Notes: generated by a model from the letters alone, not told the origin. Positions 28,105 to 35,536 are shown, counted from the first letter of the stretch. The stretch is 64,000 nt of DNA from Lysinibacillus pinottii (GCF_024753545.1 NZ_JANTOO010000014.1:496001-560000); one strand, 5' to 3'. Program-made: numbers and translations.

Positions 28105-28704
28105 CTATATTCCTCCTCTTATTTCATTGATTGTGTATACCTTGCACTTTAGCCCTCTACAGGATGCTTCTAGTTGCTGTCTACGCAATTCTGTTGTCGT
28201 TAGCCATACAAGTGTTGGGTAATAACCTAATTGTTTTACAACGCTTGGCATGAGCTCCTTATAGCACTTAATCTTCTCGCGATTTTCCTTCATCGTTTGA
28301 ATATTATCAACCTCTAAAAAATGTTGAAATCCATTTCGTGAGAACATGCTATCCACAACGATACTAGTAGTGGTATCCGATATTTTGACTTCATTCTTCC
28401 AGTCATGTGGACATTTATAAAATAGCCAGAATTCGTTTCGCATGATTGTATGTTGGACATGAGCGTTTTTCCTGCGAATCTTGTCACAGTCAACATACAG
28501 TCGCCCTAAATTGTTAAGGTAATAAATTGTTTCGTAACTAGCACGAATAGCTGATAAGTAAATAGATAAATTGTGGAGGACCCTATTTGTATTACGCTTT
28601 TTTCCAAGGTTAAAATATCGACTAAGTTGATCGCGCGTCATAAAATCAAACTTCTTCAAAAGTAACAGTATCTGTTCGTCTCGGTTGGATAGCTGTTTCT
28701 TCAA
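28105..28704 (-). CDS. Replication-relaxation family protein
   Basis: About 199 residues. The N-terminal winged helix (NRDEQILLLLKKFDFMTRDQLSRYF) and the rest (FLEVDNIQTMKENREKIKCY, YYPTLVWLTTTELRRQQLE) fit the Replic_Relax family found next to FtsK-type genes on plasmids, ICEs and Bacillus phages. It is thought to act in plasmid DNA replication or relaxation. The start is the TTG at 28704, preceded by AAAGGGGAG; it overlaps the FtsK-like gene by 59 bp. An upstream TTG at 28725 lacks a ribosome site. Confidence 0.7.
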   Translation of the reverse strand: MKKQLSNRDEQILLLLKKFDFMTRDQLSRYFNLGKKRNTNRVLHNLSIYLSAIRASYETIYYLNNLGRLYVDCDKIRRKNAHVQHTIMRNEFWLFYKCPHDWKNEVKISDTTTSIVVDSMFSRNGFQHFLEVDNIQTMKENREKIKCYKELMPSVVKQLGYYPTLVWLTTTELRRQQLEASCRGLKCKVYTINEIRGGI

Positions 28705-29941
28705 CGCGCTCCCCTTTCGTAACAATATGAGGTTGGATAGTATCGTGGATAATTTGTGGTGTGATGAGTGGTGTTTGAAGTATTTCTCGTTTATCTGCTG
28801 TTTGGTAAATAGCTCTACCCTTAATCATTGGTAATGCCTCTGCTCCCTCTGCATCCAGTACAACCCTTGAAGCAACTCCTGATTGCACTCTGAAGCATAA
28901 CTTTGCATCAGCATTTTGTTTAACCTGTCTAGGGATGACGTCAGTTGTTGGATATTGAGTGGCCACAACCAGTCTAAAACCTAAGCCGGCACCTAGCCTT
29001 GCAATTTGGCTCATAATCGTCTGGCATTCTAGCTTTAAACGTTTCTCTTCTTTCCTCACTGCTTCTGTTGCATTCAATTCGCCTACCTCATCAATGACTA
29101 CAAAGTAACGTTCCTTTATGCCTGCCTCTTGTACATTCTTCTTTCCTCTGTGCTTTAATTCTCGTTGTATATCTCTCATCTTTTCATAGGCCATTTGTAA
29201 AGTGTGGAGGGCCTCGTAAGGCTCGTAAGCAATCGAAATCGTTTGTTTAATATTTTCATAGTCGCACAGTTCCACTCCACCTTTTAAATCAATTAGAAAA
29301 AGGTTTGTGTGCTCTGGTTCACACTGCACTAGACTGCAGATAGTTGAATTGATGAAGTTACTCTTCCCATAACGTGTGGCACCGCCTAACACTACATGTG
29401 GCACCATTTCAAAGTCATGATACTTAAACTCATTCAAAGCCCTAGTAACGCCTACAGGTACTCTCCATCCATTACCTGGTGCGAATCGGACTGTTTTTTC
29501 TAATGGCTTATCGTACACTCGCACGATTAATAGACCATCATAAGTCAATTCAATTTCCTTTTGCTCCGTCAGCTTTGCCTTCCACAATTGTTGAAGTTGC
29601 AGTAGAATGTCTTTGTTTAAATCCAGTTGTCGTAAATCATTAAAGGTAATATTTTTTCTGCGATTGTTTAGTCCATCCTCAAAGACATGTTGCTTGGCTT
29701 CATAATCAGTGAACGAACGTCCAAGGGGGATCCTGAATTTGTATTCCCATCCCCATTCAAACTGTTTCTTCTTAACAAGCTGCGTAGTTAATGTATCCTT
29801 GCCATCACGAACGTTTAATCCAGCGAGTGACATTATCCTCTGGATTTTCCCACTATCATTAGAGGACATACCCCTACTCTTTGAGAAAGCTTTTAATGCA
29901 ATTCCACCCATCAATCCAGTTGTTAATATTTCAAACAGCAC
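28646..29941 (-). CDS. FtsK/SpoIIIE-type DNA translocase (coupling protein-like)
   Basis: 431 residues. One N-terminal hydrophobic stretch, a beta-rich middle, then the FtsK ATPase: Walker A GGATRYGKS (186-194), Walker B FVVIDE (280-285), and QIARLGAGLGFRLVVATQYP followed by PRQVKQNADAKLCFRV, characteristic of the family. No gamma DNA-recognition domain is present. This size and layout match ICE coupling proteins (ConQ of ICEBs1, Orf21 of Tn916) and phage FtsK-like genes. The GTG start has AAAGGGTG upstream. Confidence 0.85.
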   Translation of the reverse strand: MLFEILTTGLMGGIALKAFSKSRGMSSNDSGKIQRIMSLAGLNVRDGKDTLTTQLVKKKQFEWGWEYKFRIPLGRSFTDYEAKQHVFEDGLNNRRKNITFNDLRQLDLNKDILLQLQQLWKAKLTEQKEIELTYDGLLIVRVYDKPLEKTVRFAPGNGWRVPVGVTRALNEFKYHDFEMVPHVVLGGATRYGKSNFINSTICSLVQCEPEHTNLFLIDLKGGVELCDYENIKQTISIAYEPYEALHTLQMAYEKMRDIQRELKHRGKKNVQEAGIKERYFVVIDEVGELNATEAVRKEEKRLKLECQTIMSQIARLGAGLGFRLVVATQYPTTDVIPRQVKQNADAKLCFRVQSGVASRVVLDAEGAEALPMIKGRAIYQTADKREILQTPLITPQIIHDTIQPHIVTKGERVEETAIQPRRTDTVTFEEV

Positions 29942-30323
29942 ACTTTCACCCTTTCTTTTTTAATCAGCGTCACGGTTCTCTTACATAGTAAGAATCGCAT
30001 GTAATGAGCAGTCTAAAATGAAGTGCAAACCATTGATACAACAACATTTCATCTATGCCCACTTCAATACTCGCATGGCATTCAATCAGGCACAATATCG
30101 GGTATACAAGTGGGCATAAAAATCAACTCACAATATACACTCTCATACGAGGCTCTATAGGTTCTAAAAATTCATTGCGACTAAATTTAGATGAAGGACA
30201 ATTTGTCCCTAGTTGAAACTTTATGACTTTGTTATATATGTGTCGTTAAATATAAGGTACCTGCAATTTACAAGTACCTACACGATTTGTTCAGGTACCC
30301 CTCTTTCCATGGGTGCAAAACAA
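29942..30323. other. Noncoding spacer with inverted repeats (possible origin/oriT-like or regulatory region)
   Basis: No coding frame. TATGCCCACTT (30054-30064) and AAGTGGGCATA (30108-30118) form a perfect 11-bp inverted repeat 43 bp apart. GGACAA-T-TTGTCC is at 30196-30208. Three GTACC elements (30257, 30274 and 30295) occur near the end of the HTH gene. Placement between a HTH gene and a coupling-protein-like gene fits a control or transfer-origin region, but this is inference. Confidence 0.45.
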
Positions 30324-31217
30324 TCACCATTCAAGCCAGTTTTCTAAATTACTTGGTGAACTACCCACATTTTGTGGGTAGTTGCTACGTTCTTCTAACC
30401 AATTGTAGAAAGGTACTGGACGTTCTTTAACAGGTGTTTCTTCTATAGATGAAGAATTTTCAGGCTTCACTTTCGAACGTCCTACAGCCTTGTTATACGC
30501 TCCTACAAATACGGCTCTTAATGTACTTGCTACAGTTAAAGTACCTTCTTTAATGTCCATAGCAATTTTAAATAGCACGTTCTTAGCTTTTATAAAGTCA
30601 GGTGCATTTTGAACCTGTGCAGCTAATACAACTTTGTGCAATTCATCTTTCAAGTTATCTGCTAGAGGCACGCTATTCATGAAATCAAATAGCATCATCT
30701 GATATTCATTCATGTATTCCTTTTTCTTTTCAGCTTGCATAGCCAATTCATTGCCAAGACTCATAATATTATTTGCTTGTTTAGAACTTAAAAGATTAAA
30801 AGATTTAGATGCTTGATTTTCAAATTGTGGAGGACAAACCACGTCATTACTAGTTTCACCGACTGTCTCTCGTTGGGACATGCTCGATGGGACATAAGGT
30901 AAAATGCGATAAATACTAGCCCCTTTAATGCCGTTTAATTTAGTGCTTGGCACTTTTTCAATGATGCCTAACTCTGCTAATTTCTTCATTGATCGATAAA
31001 CTGTCTTTGTGCTGATTTCCAATGATGAAGCAATGGTACTCGCTTTTAAGTGGCATACACCTGTGTATTCTAAGCTGTGTGATGCAAGTTTAAATACGAT
31101 TGCTCGCTCTGACTCTGTTAAGTTGTAATAGTGAACCGCAATATGGTCCTCCACACTCTTATCCATATTTGCTACTGAATCGAATGTTATGTATTGTGCT
31201 AGGTATTCGAATGCCAA
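30324..31217 (-). CDS. Winged-helix/HTH DNA-binding protein of the left-end cassette
   Basis: 297 residues. Residues 30-105 form a replication-initiator-like or MarR-like winged helix (TESERAIVFKLASHSL, STIASSLEISTKTVYRSMKKLAELGIIEK). The remainder is helical with a Glu/Pro-rich tail. Similar proteins accompany FtsK/replication-relaxation genes in Bacillus plasmids and phages. The start is TTG at 31217 with GAGGTG 8 nt upstream. It is divergent from the XRE regulator, across three operator-like palindromes. Confidence 0.7.
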   Translation of the reverse strand: MAFEYLAQYITFDSVANMDKSVEDHIAVHYYNLTESERAIVFKLASHSLEYTGVCHLKASTIASSLEISTKTVYRSMKKLAELGIIEKVPSTKLNGIKGASIYRILPYVPSSMSQRETVGETSNDVVCPPQFENQASKSFNLLSSKQANNIMSLGNELAMQAEKKKEYMNEYQMMLFDFMNSVPLADNLKDELHKVVLAAQVQNAPDFIKAKNVLFKIAMDIKEGTLTVASTLRAVFVGAYNKAVGRSKVKPENSSSIEETPVKERPVPFYNWLEERSNYPQNVGSSPSNLENWLEW

Positions 31218-31250
31218 TTGTATTTCACCTCATTTCCATGCATAAATAAA

Positions 31251-31343
31251 ATTATTAAATTTCATTATTTATTGATTTGAGTATAGATTATTAAATTTAA
31301 TAATTCAAGTATTTAATAAAAATTATTTATTAAATTTATGGAT
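31251..31343. promoter_or_regulatory. Three operator-like palindromes between divergent regulators
   Basis: A perfect 18-bp palindrome ATTATTAAATTTAATAAT is at 31287-31304. Two degenerate copies occur at 31251-31268 (ATTATTAAATTTCATTAT) and 31326-31343 (TTTATTAAATTTATGGAT). The centres are about 36-39 bp apart. The third overlaps the -35 region of the XRE gene, so autoregulation is likely. Confidence 0.65.
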
Positions 31344-31354
31344 TTGTGTATAAT
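31326..31354 (+). promoter_or_regulatory. Promoter of the XRE regulator
   Basis: TTTATT (31326-31331), a 17-bp spacer and a perfect TATAAT (31349-31354), 36 bp upstream of the start codon. Confidence 0.6.
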
Positions 31355-31390
31355 GGGATTTAAGGAGAATATAATTAAAGAGGTGAAATC

Positions 31391-31594
31391 ATGGAACTAA
31401 AAGTTAAATTAAAAGAAGTGTTAAATGAACGAGGAATGTCACAAGTGGAGTTAGCAGAAAAGACAGGATTAACACGTACAGTAATCAGCGAACTTGCAAC
31501 TAATAGAAGAACTTCAATAAATCGTGAACACATCACCAAAGTTTTACAAGCCCTTGAAATTAAAGATATGAACGAAATGTTTGAGATTAAGTAG
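31391..31594 (+). CDS. Small XRE/Cro-type transcriptional regulator
   Basis: 67 residues, essentially one HTH_3 domain: MSQVELAEKTGLTRTVISEL with recognition helix LTRTVISELATNR. No dimerisation or protease-linked C-terminal domain is present, so it is Cro-like rather than CI-like. AAAGAGGTG precedes the ATG. It is the only convincing plus-strand gene in this part of the prophage, so it is likely expressed separately from the late genes. Confidence 0.85.
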   Translation: MELKVKLKEVLNERGMSQVELAEKTGLTRTVISELATNRRTSINREHITKVLQALEIKDMNEMFEIK

Positions 31595-31661
31595 CAGATA
31601 ACTAAATAAGGTTGTCTGTTTTTTTGTATGTTGTGGGAATAAATTTGCAAGTACAAAAAAA

Positions 31662-31695
31662 GACCAGGTGCTCAAATGATATTGAGAACCTGGTC
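31662..31695. terminator. Bidirectional terminator between XRE and zinc-ribbon genes
   Basis: GACCAGGTGCTCAA (31662-31675) pairs with TTGAGAACCTGGTC (31682-31695), 14 bp with one mismatch. An A-run precedes it and a T-rich tract follows. Confidence 0.8.
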
Positions 31696-31702
31696 ATCTC
31701 TT

Positions 31703-32173
31703 TTAATTTAAACAACGTCCTATTTCTTCTAGCCACGTTTTCCCGCCATAAACAACAAACGTTGTTTCATTACCTTTCACATCAAAAACCTTAATTCTTT
31801 GCGAAATAAAAAGATTTAAGCCAAGTTCAGCTCGATCTACATCCTTCAAACTAATTTCCCTATATAAATTAGGGTTAATGTTTAGTGCATGTGCACAAAA
31901 AATAAGACGTTGATTTGTTAACAGCAAACGGCCACCATCTGATTTTGTTGCACTATAATAGAAATTCGCCATACCTGACCGTATTGGCAACTCATTTGCA
32001 CACATCTCAATTTCATGGAAAAAGATTTTTTTATAGGTTGGTTTAAATTCATTTAAATCATATGTTAACTGTTTTGCTTCTGATGTGATGATGTAACTGC
32101 CACAGTACTCACATATAGAGTCTTTAGGATTAAAAGTTGCAGCACAGTTTGGGCAGTTTAGGGCTTTAACCAT
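31703..32173 (-). CDS. Zinc-ribbon protein with PH/GRAM-like domain
   Basis: 156 residues. The N-terminal zinc ribbon has C7/C10 and C21/C24 (CPNC, CEYC). The C-terminal ~80 residues (GRLLLTNQRLIFCAHALN, REISLKDVDRAELGL, IKVFDVKGNETTFVVYGG) read as a bacterial PH/GRAM-like beta domain. The function is unknown. It is probably an accessory (lysogenic-conversion) gene, as no phage structural role is apparent. TAGGAGCG precedes the ATG. Confidence 0.65.
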   Translation of the reverse strand: MVKALNCPNCAATFNPKDSICEYCGSYIITSEAKQLTYDLNEFKPTYKKIFFHEIEMCANELPIRSGMANFYYSATKSDGGRLLLTNQRLIFCAHALNINPNLYREISLKDVDRAELGLNLFISQRIKVFDVKGNETTFVVYGGKTWLEEIGRCLN

Positions 32174-32278
32174 CGCTTCATCGCTCCTAATATGTATTTA
32201 TTTATAAAGTATACTTTAATTTACTTAATGTACCAATACTTTATAAACTATAGACCAGATACTCATACTCATACCTGG

Positions 32279-32617
32279 TCACTCTAACTGACTAATTAAT
32301 AATTTTTCTACCTGAGTTTTCAAAGCCATATTAGCGTAGCGCAGTACAACATCATTACCAGCTGTAGCTATATGCACATCGCTAAAATACTCATCTATCT
32401 TTTCTACCTTTACTAATCTTATTTTGTCTTTTGCTAACAACCTTTTTGAATTGTAGTAATCCTGTGTTATGTCTTTTAATAGCTTATCAAGGATTGATAA
32501 ATAAACTTTACTCATTTTCAAATTTTCAATTACAGGGAAGTCGCGTTGCAATGATTGTACTGCCATTTCTAGAATTAAAAATTTATGAAAAAGTTTCCGT
32601 TGTTCAGGTTTCAACAT
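32279..32617 (-). CDS. Conserved phage protein of unknown function, SOS-operon second gene
   Basis: A 112-residue mostly helical protein beginning MLKPEQRKLFHKFLILEMAV. It resembles small proteins found near lysis modules in Bacillales phages, but I know no function for them. It overlaps the upstream WYL-like gene by 7 bp and is in the same LexA-controlled unit. The ribosome site (AAGGAT) is 11 nt from the ATG, somewhat far. Confidence 0.55.
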   Translation of the reverse strand: MLKPEQRKLFHKFLILEMAVQSLQRDFPVIENLKMSKVYLSILDKLLKDITQDYYNSKRLLAKDKIRLVKVEKIDEYFSDVHIATAGNDVVLRYANMALKTQVEKLLISQLE

Positions 32618-32838
32618 ACAACAGAACGATCCTTGTGAATGACCGGAACAACCGCCAACACACTATCAATCATAAATGTTCGTTTTGCTTGCCTTGTAAA
32701 ACAATATGCTTGAAACGAATTACCAACAATTTTAATAATCTTGATACGTCTTTTTGACACTGTCCCATCTTTGGCCATGTACATCATATTTAATAATTGG
32801 TCACGTTGCATTGATTTAATTAGTTGTTCTTTCATCAT
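32611..32838 (-). CDS. Small WYL-like domain protein
   Basis: 75 residues. FQAYCFTRQAKRTFMIDSVLAVVPV matches the ligand-sensing WYL domain core (aromatic, Arg and Phe-x-hydrophobic-Asp pattern). No HTH is present. Free-standing small WYL proteins like this occur in Bacillales phages. It is the first gene after a promoter with two LexA boxes, so it is expected to rise on DNA damage. GAGAGGTG precedes the ATG pair. Confidence 0.6.
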   Translation of the reverse strand: MMKEQLIKSMQRDQLLNMMYMAKDGTVSKRRIKIIKIVGNSFQAYCFTRQAKRTFMIDSVLAVVPVIHKDRSVVC

Positions 32839-32854
32839 TTCACACCTCTCATTG

Positions 32855-32902
32855 AGAACGTTCGTTTGTATTATTTTAGAACAAATGTTTGTGTTTTATC
32901 AA
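32855..32902 (-). promoter_or_regulatory. LexA-controlled promoter (two SOS boxes)
   Basis: Minus-strand TTGATA (32897-32902), an 18-bp spacer and TAAAAT (32873-32878). AGAACAAATGTTTG at 32878-32891 matches the Bacillus LexA consensus CGAACRNRYGTTYG at 13 of 14 positions and fills the spacer. A second site, AGAACGTTCGTTTG at 32855-32868, matches 12 of 14. Confidence 0.75.
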
Positions 32903-32919
32903 GTGAAAATTTTGGAAAT

Positions 32920-32954
32920 AAAAAACGGCCCATTACCAATAAAGGTAACAGGCC
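32920..32954 (-). terminator. Terminator after the amidase gene
   Basis: GGCC-CA-TTACC (32927-32937) pairs with GGTAA-CA-GGCC (32944-32954) around a 2x2 internal mismatch. A T-run follows in the minus direction. This would end the late transcript. Confidence 0.8.
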
Positions 32955-32977
32955 TTTGAGTTGCATATGCACTTATA

Positions 32978-33673
32978 TTATTTTACTTCATACAATTTTG
33001 TTATTTTACTCTCATTATTATAAACAAGTTTCAATCCTAATAGCTCAGCTAAATCACGAACTTGAACGTGTGTCCTACCATCAATAATCACAGCAGGGAT
33101 TGTCTTAGCATCATTAAGCATGACTTTAGCTTCCTGTACCTCTTTTACTTCTTCTAAACCATTCTTAATGTCTAATTTGAATTGTTCCTCTGTAATCCCC
33201 ATGCTCGCTAAATATGAATAAGGATCTCTGTGTGTCGTGCCTTTTAAATTGTCCGTAATCCAACGGTGTGACTTAATACCGTTGCCTGTCCCATCTAACA
33301 CAACAGGTATGCAAGCCTCTTTTGCAAGCTCTCTTAACAGCCAAATATAAGCTGCGTAATCCTTTTTAAATTGACCTTTGTCATTTGTACGAGCAAGCTC
33401 TACTTGTGCGTAACTAAGTGGATTTCCTTTTGAACCACAACCATACTGTAACTTGCCAACTGGCGCAACTTGTACAATTTTACCTCCGCCCCCTACCCAG
33501 TGAGACGTAAACGCATTAGCTTTATTACGGTTCATATAAGCAATTTCATTTTCTAAAGCATTAGGACCACAATTCTTTGAATTTCCTGATTCATGAGCAA
33601 TAACATACTTAATAGCAGTTAAATTATAGTTAGGTAGTCCAGTCATTAGACGTTTCTCGATTTTATATGTCAT
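32978..33673 (-). CDS. N-acetylmuramoyl-L-alanine amidase (endolysin)
   Basis: 231 residues. The amidase_2 (PGRP-like) domain is at about 15-155, with zinc ligands at H27 (YVIAHESG) and in GTTHRDPYS (~153). The C-terminal ~50 residues (AVIIDGRTHVQVRDLAELLGL) form a copper amine oxidase-like N-domain, a wall-associated module common in Bacillales hydrolases. It cleaves peptidoglycan at phage release. It overlaps the holin gene by 4 bp. Confidence 0.92.
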   Translation of the reverse strand: MTYKIEKRLMTGLPNYNLTAIKYVIAHESGNSKNCGPNALENEIAYMNRNKANAFTSHWVGGGGKIVQVAPVGKLQYGCGSKGNPLSYAQVELARTNDKGQFKKDYAAYIWLLRELAKEACIPVVLDGTGNGIKSHRWITDNLKGTTHRDPYSYLASMGITEEQFKLDIKNGLEEVKEVQEAKVMLNDAKTIPAVIIDGRTHVQVRDLAELLGLKLVYNNESKITKLYEVK

Positions 33674-34059
33674 TTGCGATCACCTTCTTTTTTATTAAAC
33701 TTTTCGATTGTTTCATCAACTATCCCTGGCATATCTACACCTAACATTTGCAGATTTTCCGCAATACTTCCACCTTCTTTATATAAGAACAGTGCAAGCG
33801 TGAAGCCTGTTAAATAAAACTCAAGTCCAAACATCATATCTAAAGCAAATACAAAGACAATTGCTACTAACTCACTTATCCAGCGAATAATACCATCACG
33901 CATTATTGCTGATTTATAATTCACTACTCCTTTCCAAGTTTTTAGCAACCCTGTTGTAAAGTCGAGCATCTTAAATAAAAAGTAAGCAGCAAACATGTAG
34001 TAAATTGGCTTTGGTACTAATACTAAAATAGGGTGTTGAATAATTTGTGTAATGTCCAT
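33670..34059 (-). CDS. Phage holin (phi29/toxin-secretion type)
   Basis: 129 residues with an amphipathic N terminus and three hydrophobic helices (about 11-30, 58-80 and 84-96), then a hydrophilic tail. FKMLDFTTGLLKTWK and SAIMRDGIIRW are typical of holin family 4. It is directly coupled to the amidase, forming the usual lysis cassette. AAAGGATGG precedes the ATG. Confidence 0.9.
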   Translation of the reverse strand: MDITQIIQHPILVLVPKPIYYMFAAYFLFKMLDFTTGLLKTWKGVVNYKSAIMRDGIIRWISELVAIVFVFALDMMFGLEFYLTGFTLALFLYKEGGSIAENLQMLGVDMPGIVDETIEKFNKKEGDRK

Positions 34060-34082
34060 ATAATTCCATCCTTTTTCGTCAA

Positions 34083-34113
34083 ATTAAAAAGCACCCTCAT
34101 TTCAGGGGTGCTT
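34083..34113 (-). terminator. Terminator of the methyltransferase gene
   Basis: AAGCACCCT and AGGGGTGCTT arms (about 34089-34113) form a GC-rich stem. A T-run follows in the minus direction. The methyltransferase stop codon is inside the stem, so lysis genes downstream need read-through or their own promoter. Confidence 0.8.
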
Positions 34114-35368
34114 AAAGTCGTTTCGCTATTTCATATATCACTGGCACACTCACAGAATTGCCAGCTTGTTTATACAATTGTGAATCTGAATTTACGTCTG
34201 TAGCCTTTTTAAATGCTTCGTCTGGAAAACCTTGTAGCCTCCAACATTCTAAAGGCGTAAGTCGTCTAATACGAAATTCATCTGTTAACACACCTTGTTG
34301 GCATCCAGTGTCCAAAGTGTTAGCAATCCCTTTTCCTACACGTCCTCTACGAGTTGTTGAGTTAGGGACGCTAAAGTTCACACTGTCACCTGGATAAGCC
34401 ACATCGTAGCCTTTTGTAGTAGCCTCTTTAATAGCCACACCATGACGATTCTGTGCTGTAATTGTAAACATAGGTTCATCTGGTCCTTTGATACGTCTAC
34501 CATTTTGTCTTTTTTCTATACGGTCAGGTGTAAGAACTGGTAAACAAATTTTAGGCACAGGTGGTTGAGTTAATGTAGGGCTAAGACCTTTGACATGATA
34601 CACACGATTTGTTTGTTCGTGTTTACCAGGTAACTTCCCTACAGTTCGAATAACAACTTGCTTAGGGTTTTTAGCATCTGTAGCCATCAATGATCCTACA
34701 ACGCCATCAGAGTCGTAAACTAACTCCCTTTGACTAAGTGTTGTATTAATGTTCTTTTGAGTGCTACCAAAGATTTTTATTTTTGATTTGCTATTAGAGC
34801 CTTCACTTTCTCGTCCGATAGGAAATACTTCTCTGGTACTTGTTCCTCTAAGATGTCCGACAATGAAAATTCGTTCTCGATTTTGTGGTGTTGGACGTTC
34901 TTTAGTTGAGAAGTCTTTAGTGTTAAGCACTTGCCATTCAACGTCATACCCAAGCTCATCCAGCGTATCGAGGATAATTCCGAACGTTTTCCCTTTGTCG
35001 TGAGATAATAGCCCTTTAACGTTTTCAAGGAATAAATACCGTGGTTGGATTTGTTTAGCTGCCCGTGCAACTTCAAAGAACAATGTTCCTCTAGTATCTT
35101 CAAATCCTTGTCGCTTTCCAGCAACGCTGAATGCTTGGCATGGAAATCCTCCGCAGATAATATCGACTGTCCCTCTAAATTTGCTGAATTCTTCGTCTGA
35201 AACTGTTGTAATGTCATGTGCAGTCCACTCTCCTTCTGTGTTGTGTATAGCTTCATATGACTTGCGTGCAAATTTATCCCACTCGACATAACCTGCACAG
35301 GTATGTCCAGCTTGTTCCATGCCTAGCCTGAAACCGCCAATACCTGCAAAAAAATCTAAAAATTGCAT
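34112..35368 (-). CDS. Orphan DNA (cytosine-5) methyltransferase
   Basis: 418 residues. Motif I is FFAGIGGFRLG (6-16) and the catalytic PCQ loop has C77 (GGFPCQAFSVAGKR). ENV motif VI (LFLENVKG, ~115) and motif VIII QNRERIF follow. A target-recognition region covers about 190-350, and motifs IX-X (RRLTPLECWRLQGFP, QAGNSVSVPVI) close it. All catalytic motifs look intact, and no restriction enzyme gene is nearby. It probably protects phage DNA from host restriction. GGAGGGG precedes the ATG, and a LexA-like box is 41 bp upstream. Confidence 0.93.
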   Translation of the reverse strand: MQFLDFFAGIGGFRLGMEQAGHTCAGYVEWDKFARKSYEAIHNTEGEWTAHDITTVSDEEFSKFRGTVDIICGGFPCQAFSVAGKRQGFEDTRGTLFFEVARAAKQIQPRYLFLENVKGLLSHDKGKTFGIILDTLDELGYDVEWQVLNTKDFSTKERPTPQNRERIFIVGHLRGTSTREVFPIGRESEGSNSKSKIKIFGSTQKNINTTLSQRELVYDSDGVVGSLMATDAKNPKQVVIRTVGKLPGKHEQTNRVYHVKGLSPTLTQPPVPKICLPVLTPDRIEKRQNGRRIKGPDEPMFTITAQNRHGVAIKEATTKGYDVAYPGDSVNFSVPNSTTRRGRVGKGIANTLDTGCQQGVLTDEFRIRRLTPLECWRLQGFPDEAFKKATDVNSDSQLYKQAGNSVSVPVIYEIAKRL

Positions 35369-35408
35369 AGCTTTTTCCCCTCCGATATGTAATAATGAAT
35401 ATCGGATA

Positions 35409-35422
35409 GGAACACTTGTTCT
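35409..35422 (-). promoter_or_regulatory. Candidate LexA box upstream of the methyltransferase
   Basis: The minus-strand AGAACAAGTGTTCC matches 12 of 14 positions of CGAACRNRYGTTYG, including both GAAC and GTTC cores. No strong promoter is obvious around it. Confidence 0.45.
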
Positions 35423-35434
35423 TATTCTGTGATG

Positions 35435-35463
35435 AGAGGCTCCTATATGTGAGCCTCTTTTTT
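35435..35463 (+). terminator. Plus-strand-oriented terminator hairpin
   Basis: AGAGGCTC (35435-35442) and GAGCCTCT (35451-35458) form a perfect 8-bp stem with an 8-nt loop, followed by TTTTTT on the plus strand. No plus-strand gene is seen upstream. In the minus direction it lacks a T-run. Confidence 0.6.
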
Positions 35464-35476
35464 ACGTTATTTAATA

Positions 35477-35499
35477 TTCAAATTCCCAAGCGTTTGGGA
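35477..35499 (+). repeat. Copy 1 of a 23-bp sequence with a parS-like palindromic core
   Basis: The core CCCAAGCGTTTGGG (35485-35498) is preceded by TTCAAATT and followed by A. It is palindromic apart from the two positions flanking the central CG. An identical 23-mer in inverse orientation lies in the DUF3102 gene at 60,499-60,521. It sits in a 168-bp noncoding gap between tail and methyltransferase genes. Confidence 0.8.
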
Positions 35500-35536
35500 T
35501 TTTAGGCATAAAAAATAACGCTAGCTTATGCTGCGT

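Noticed and set aside
30256..30299. Three GTACC elements as replication iterons
   Set aside because: Spacing (17 and 21 bp) and flanks differ too much to call a true iteron set; mentioned only within the spacer entry.
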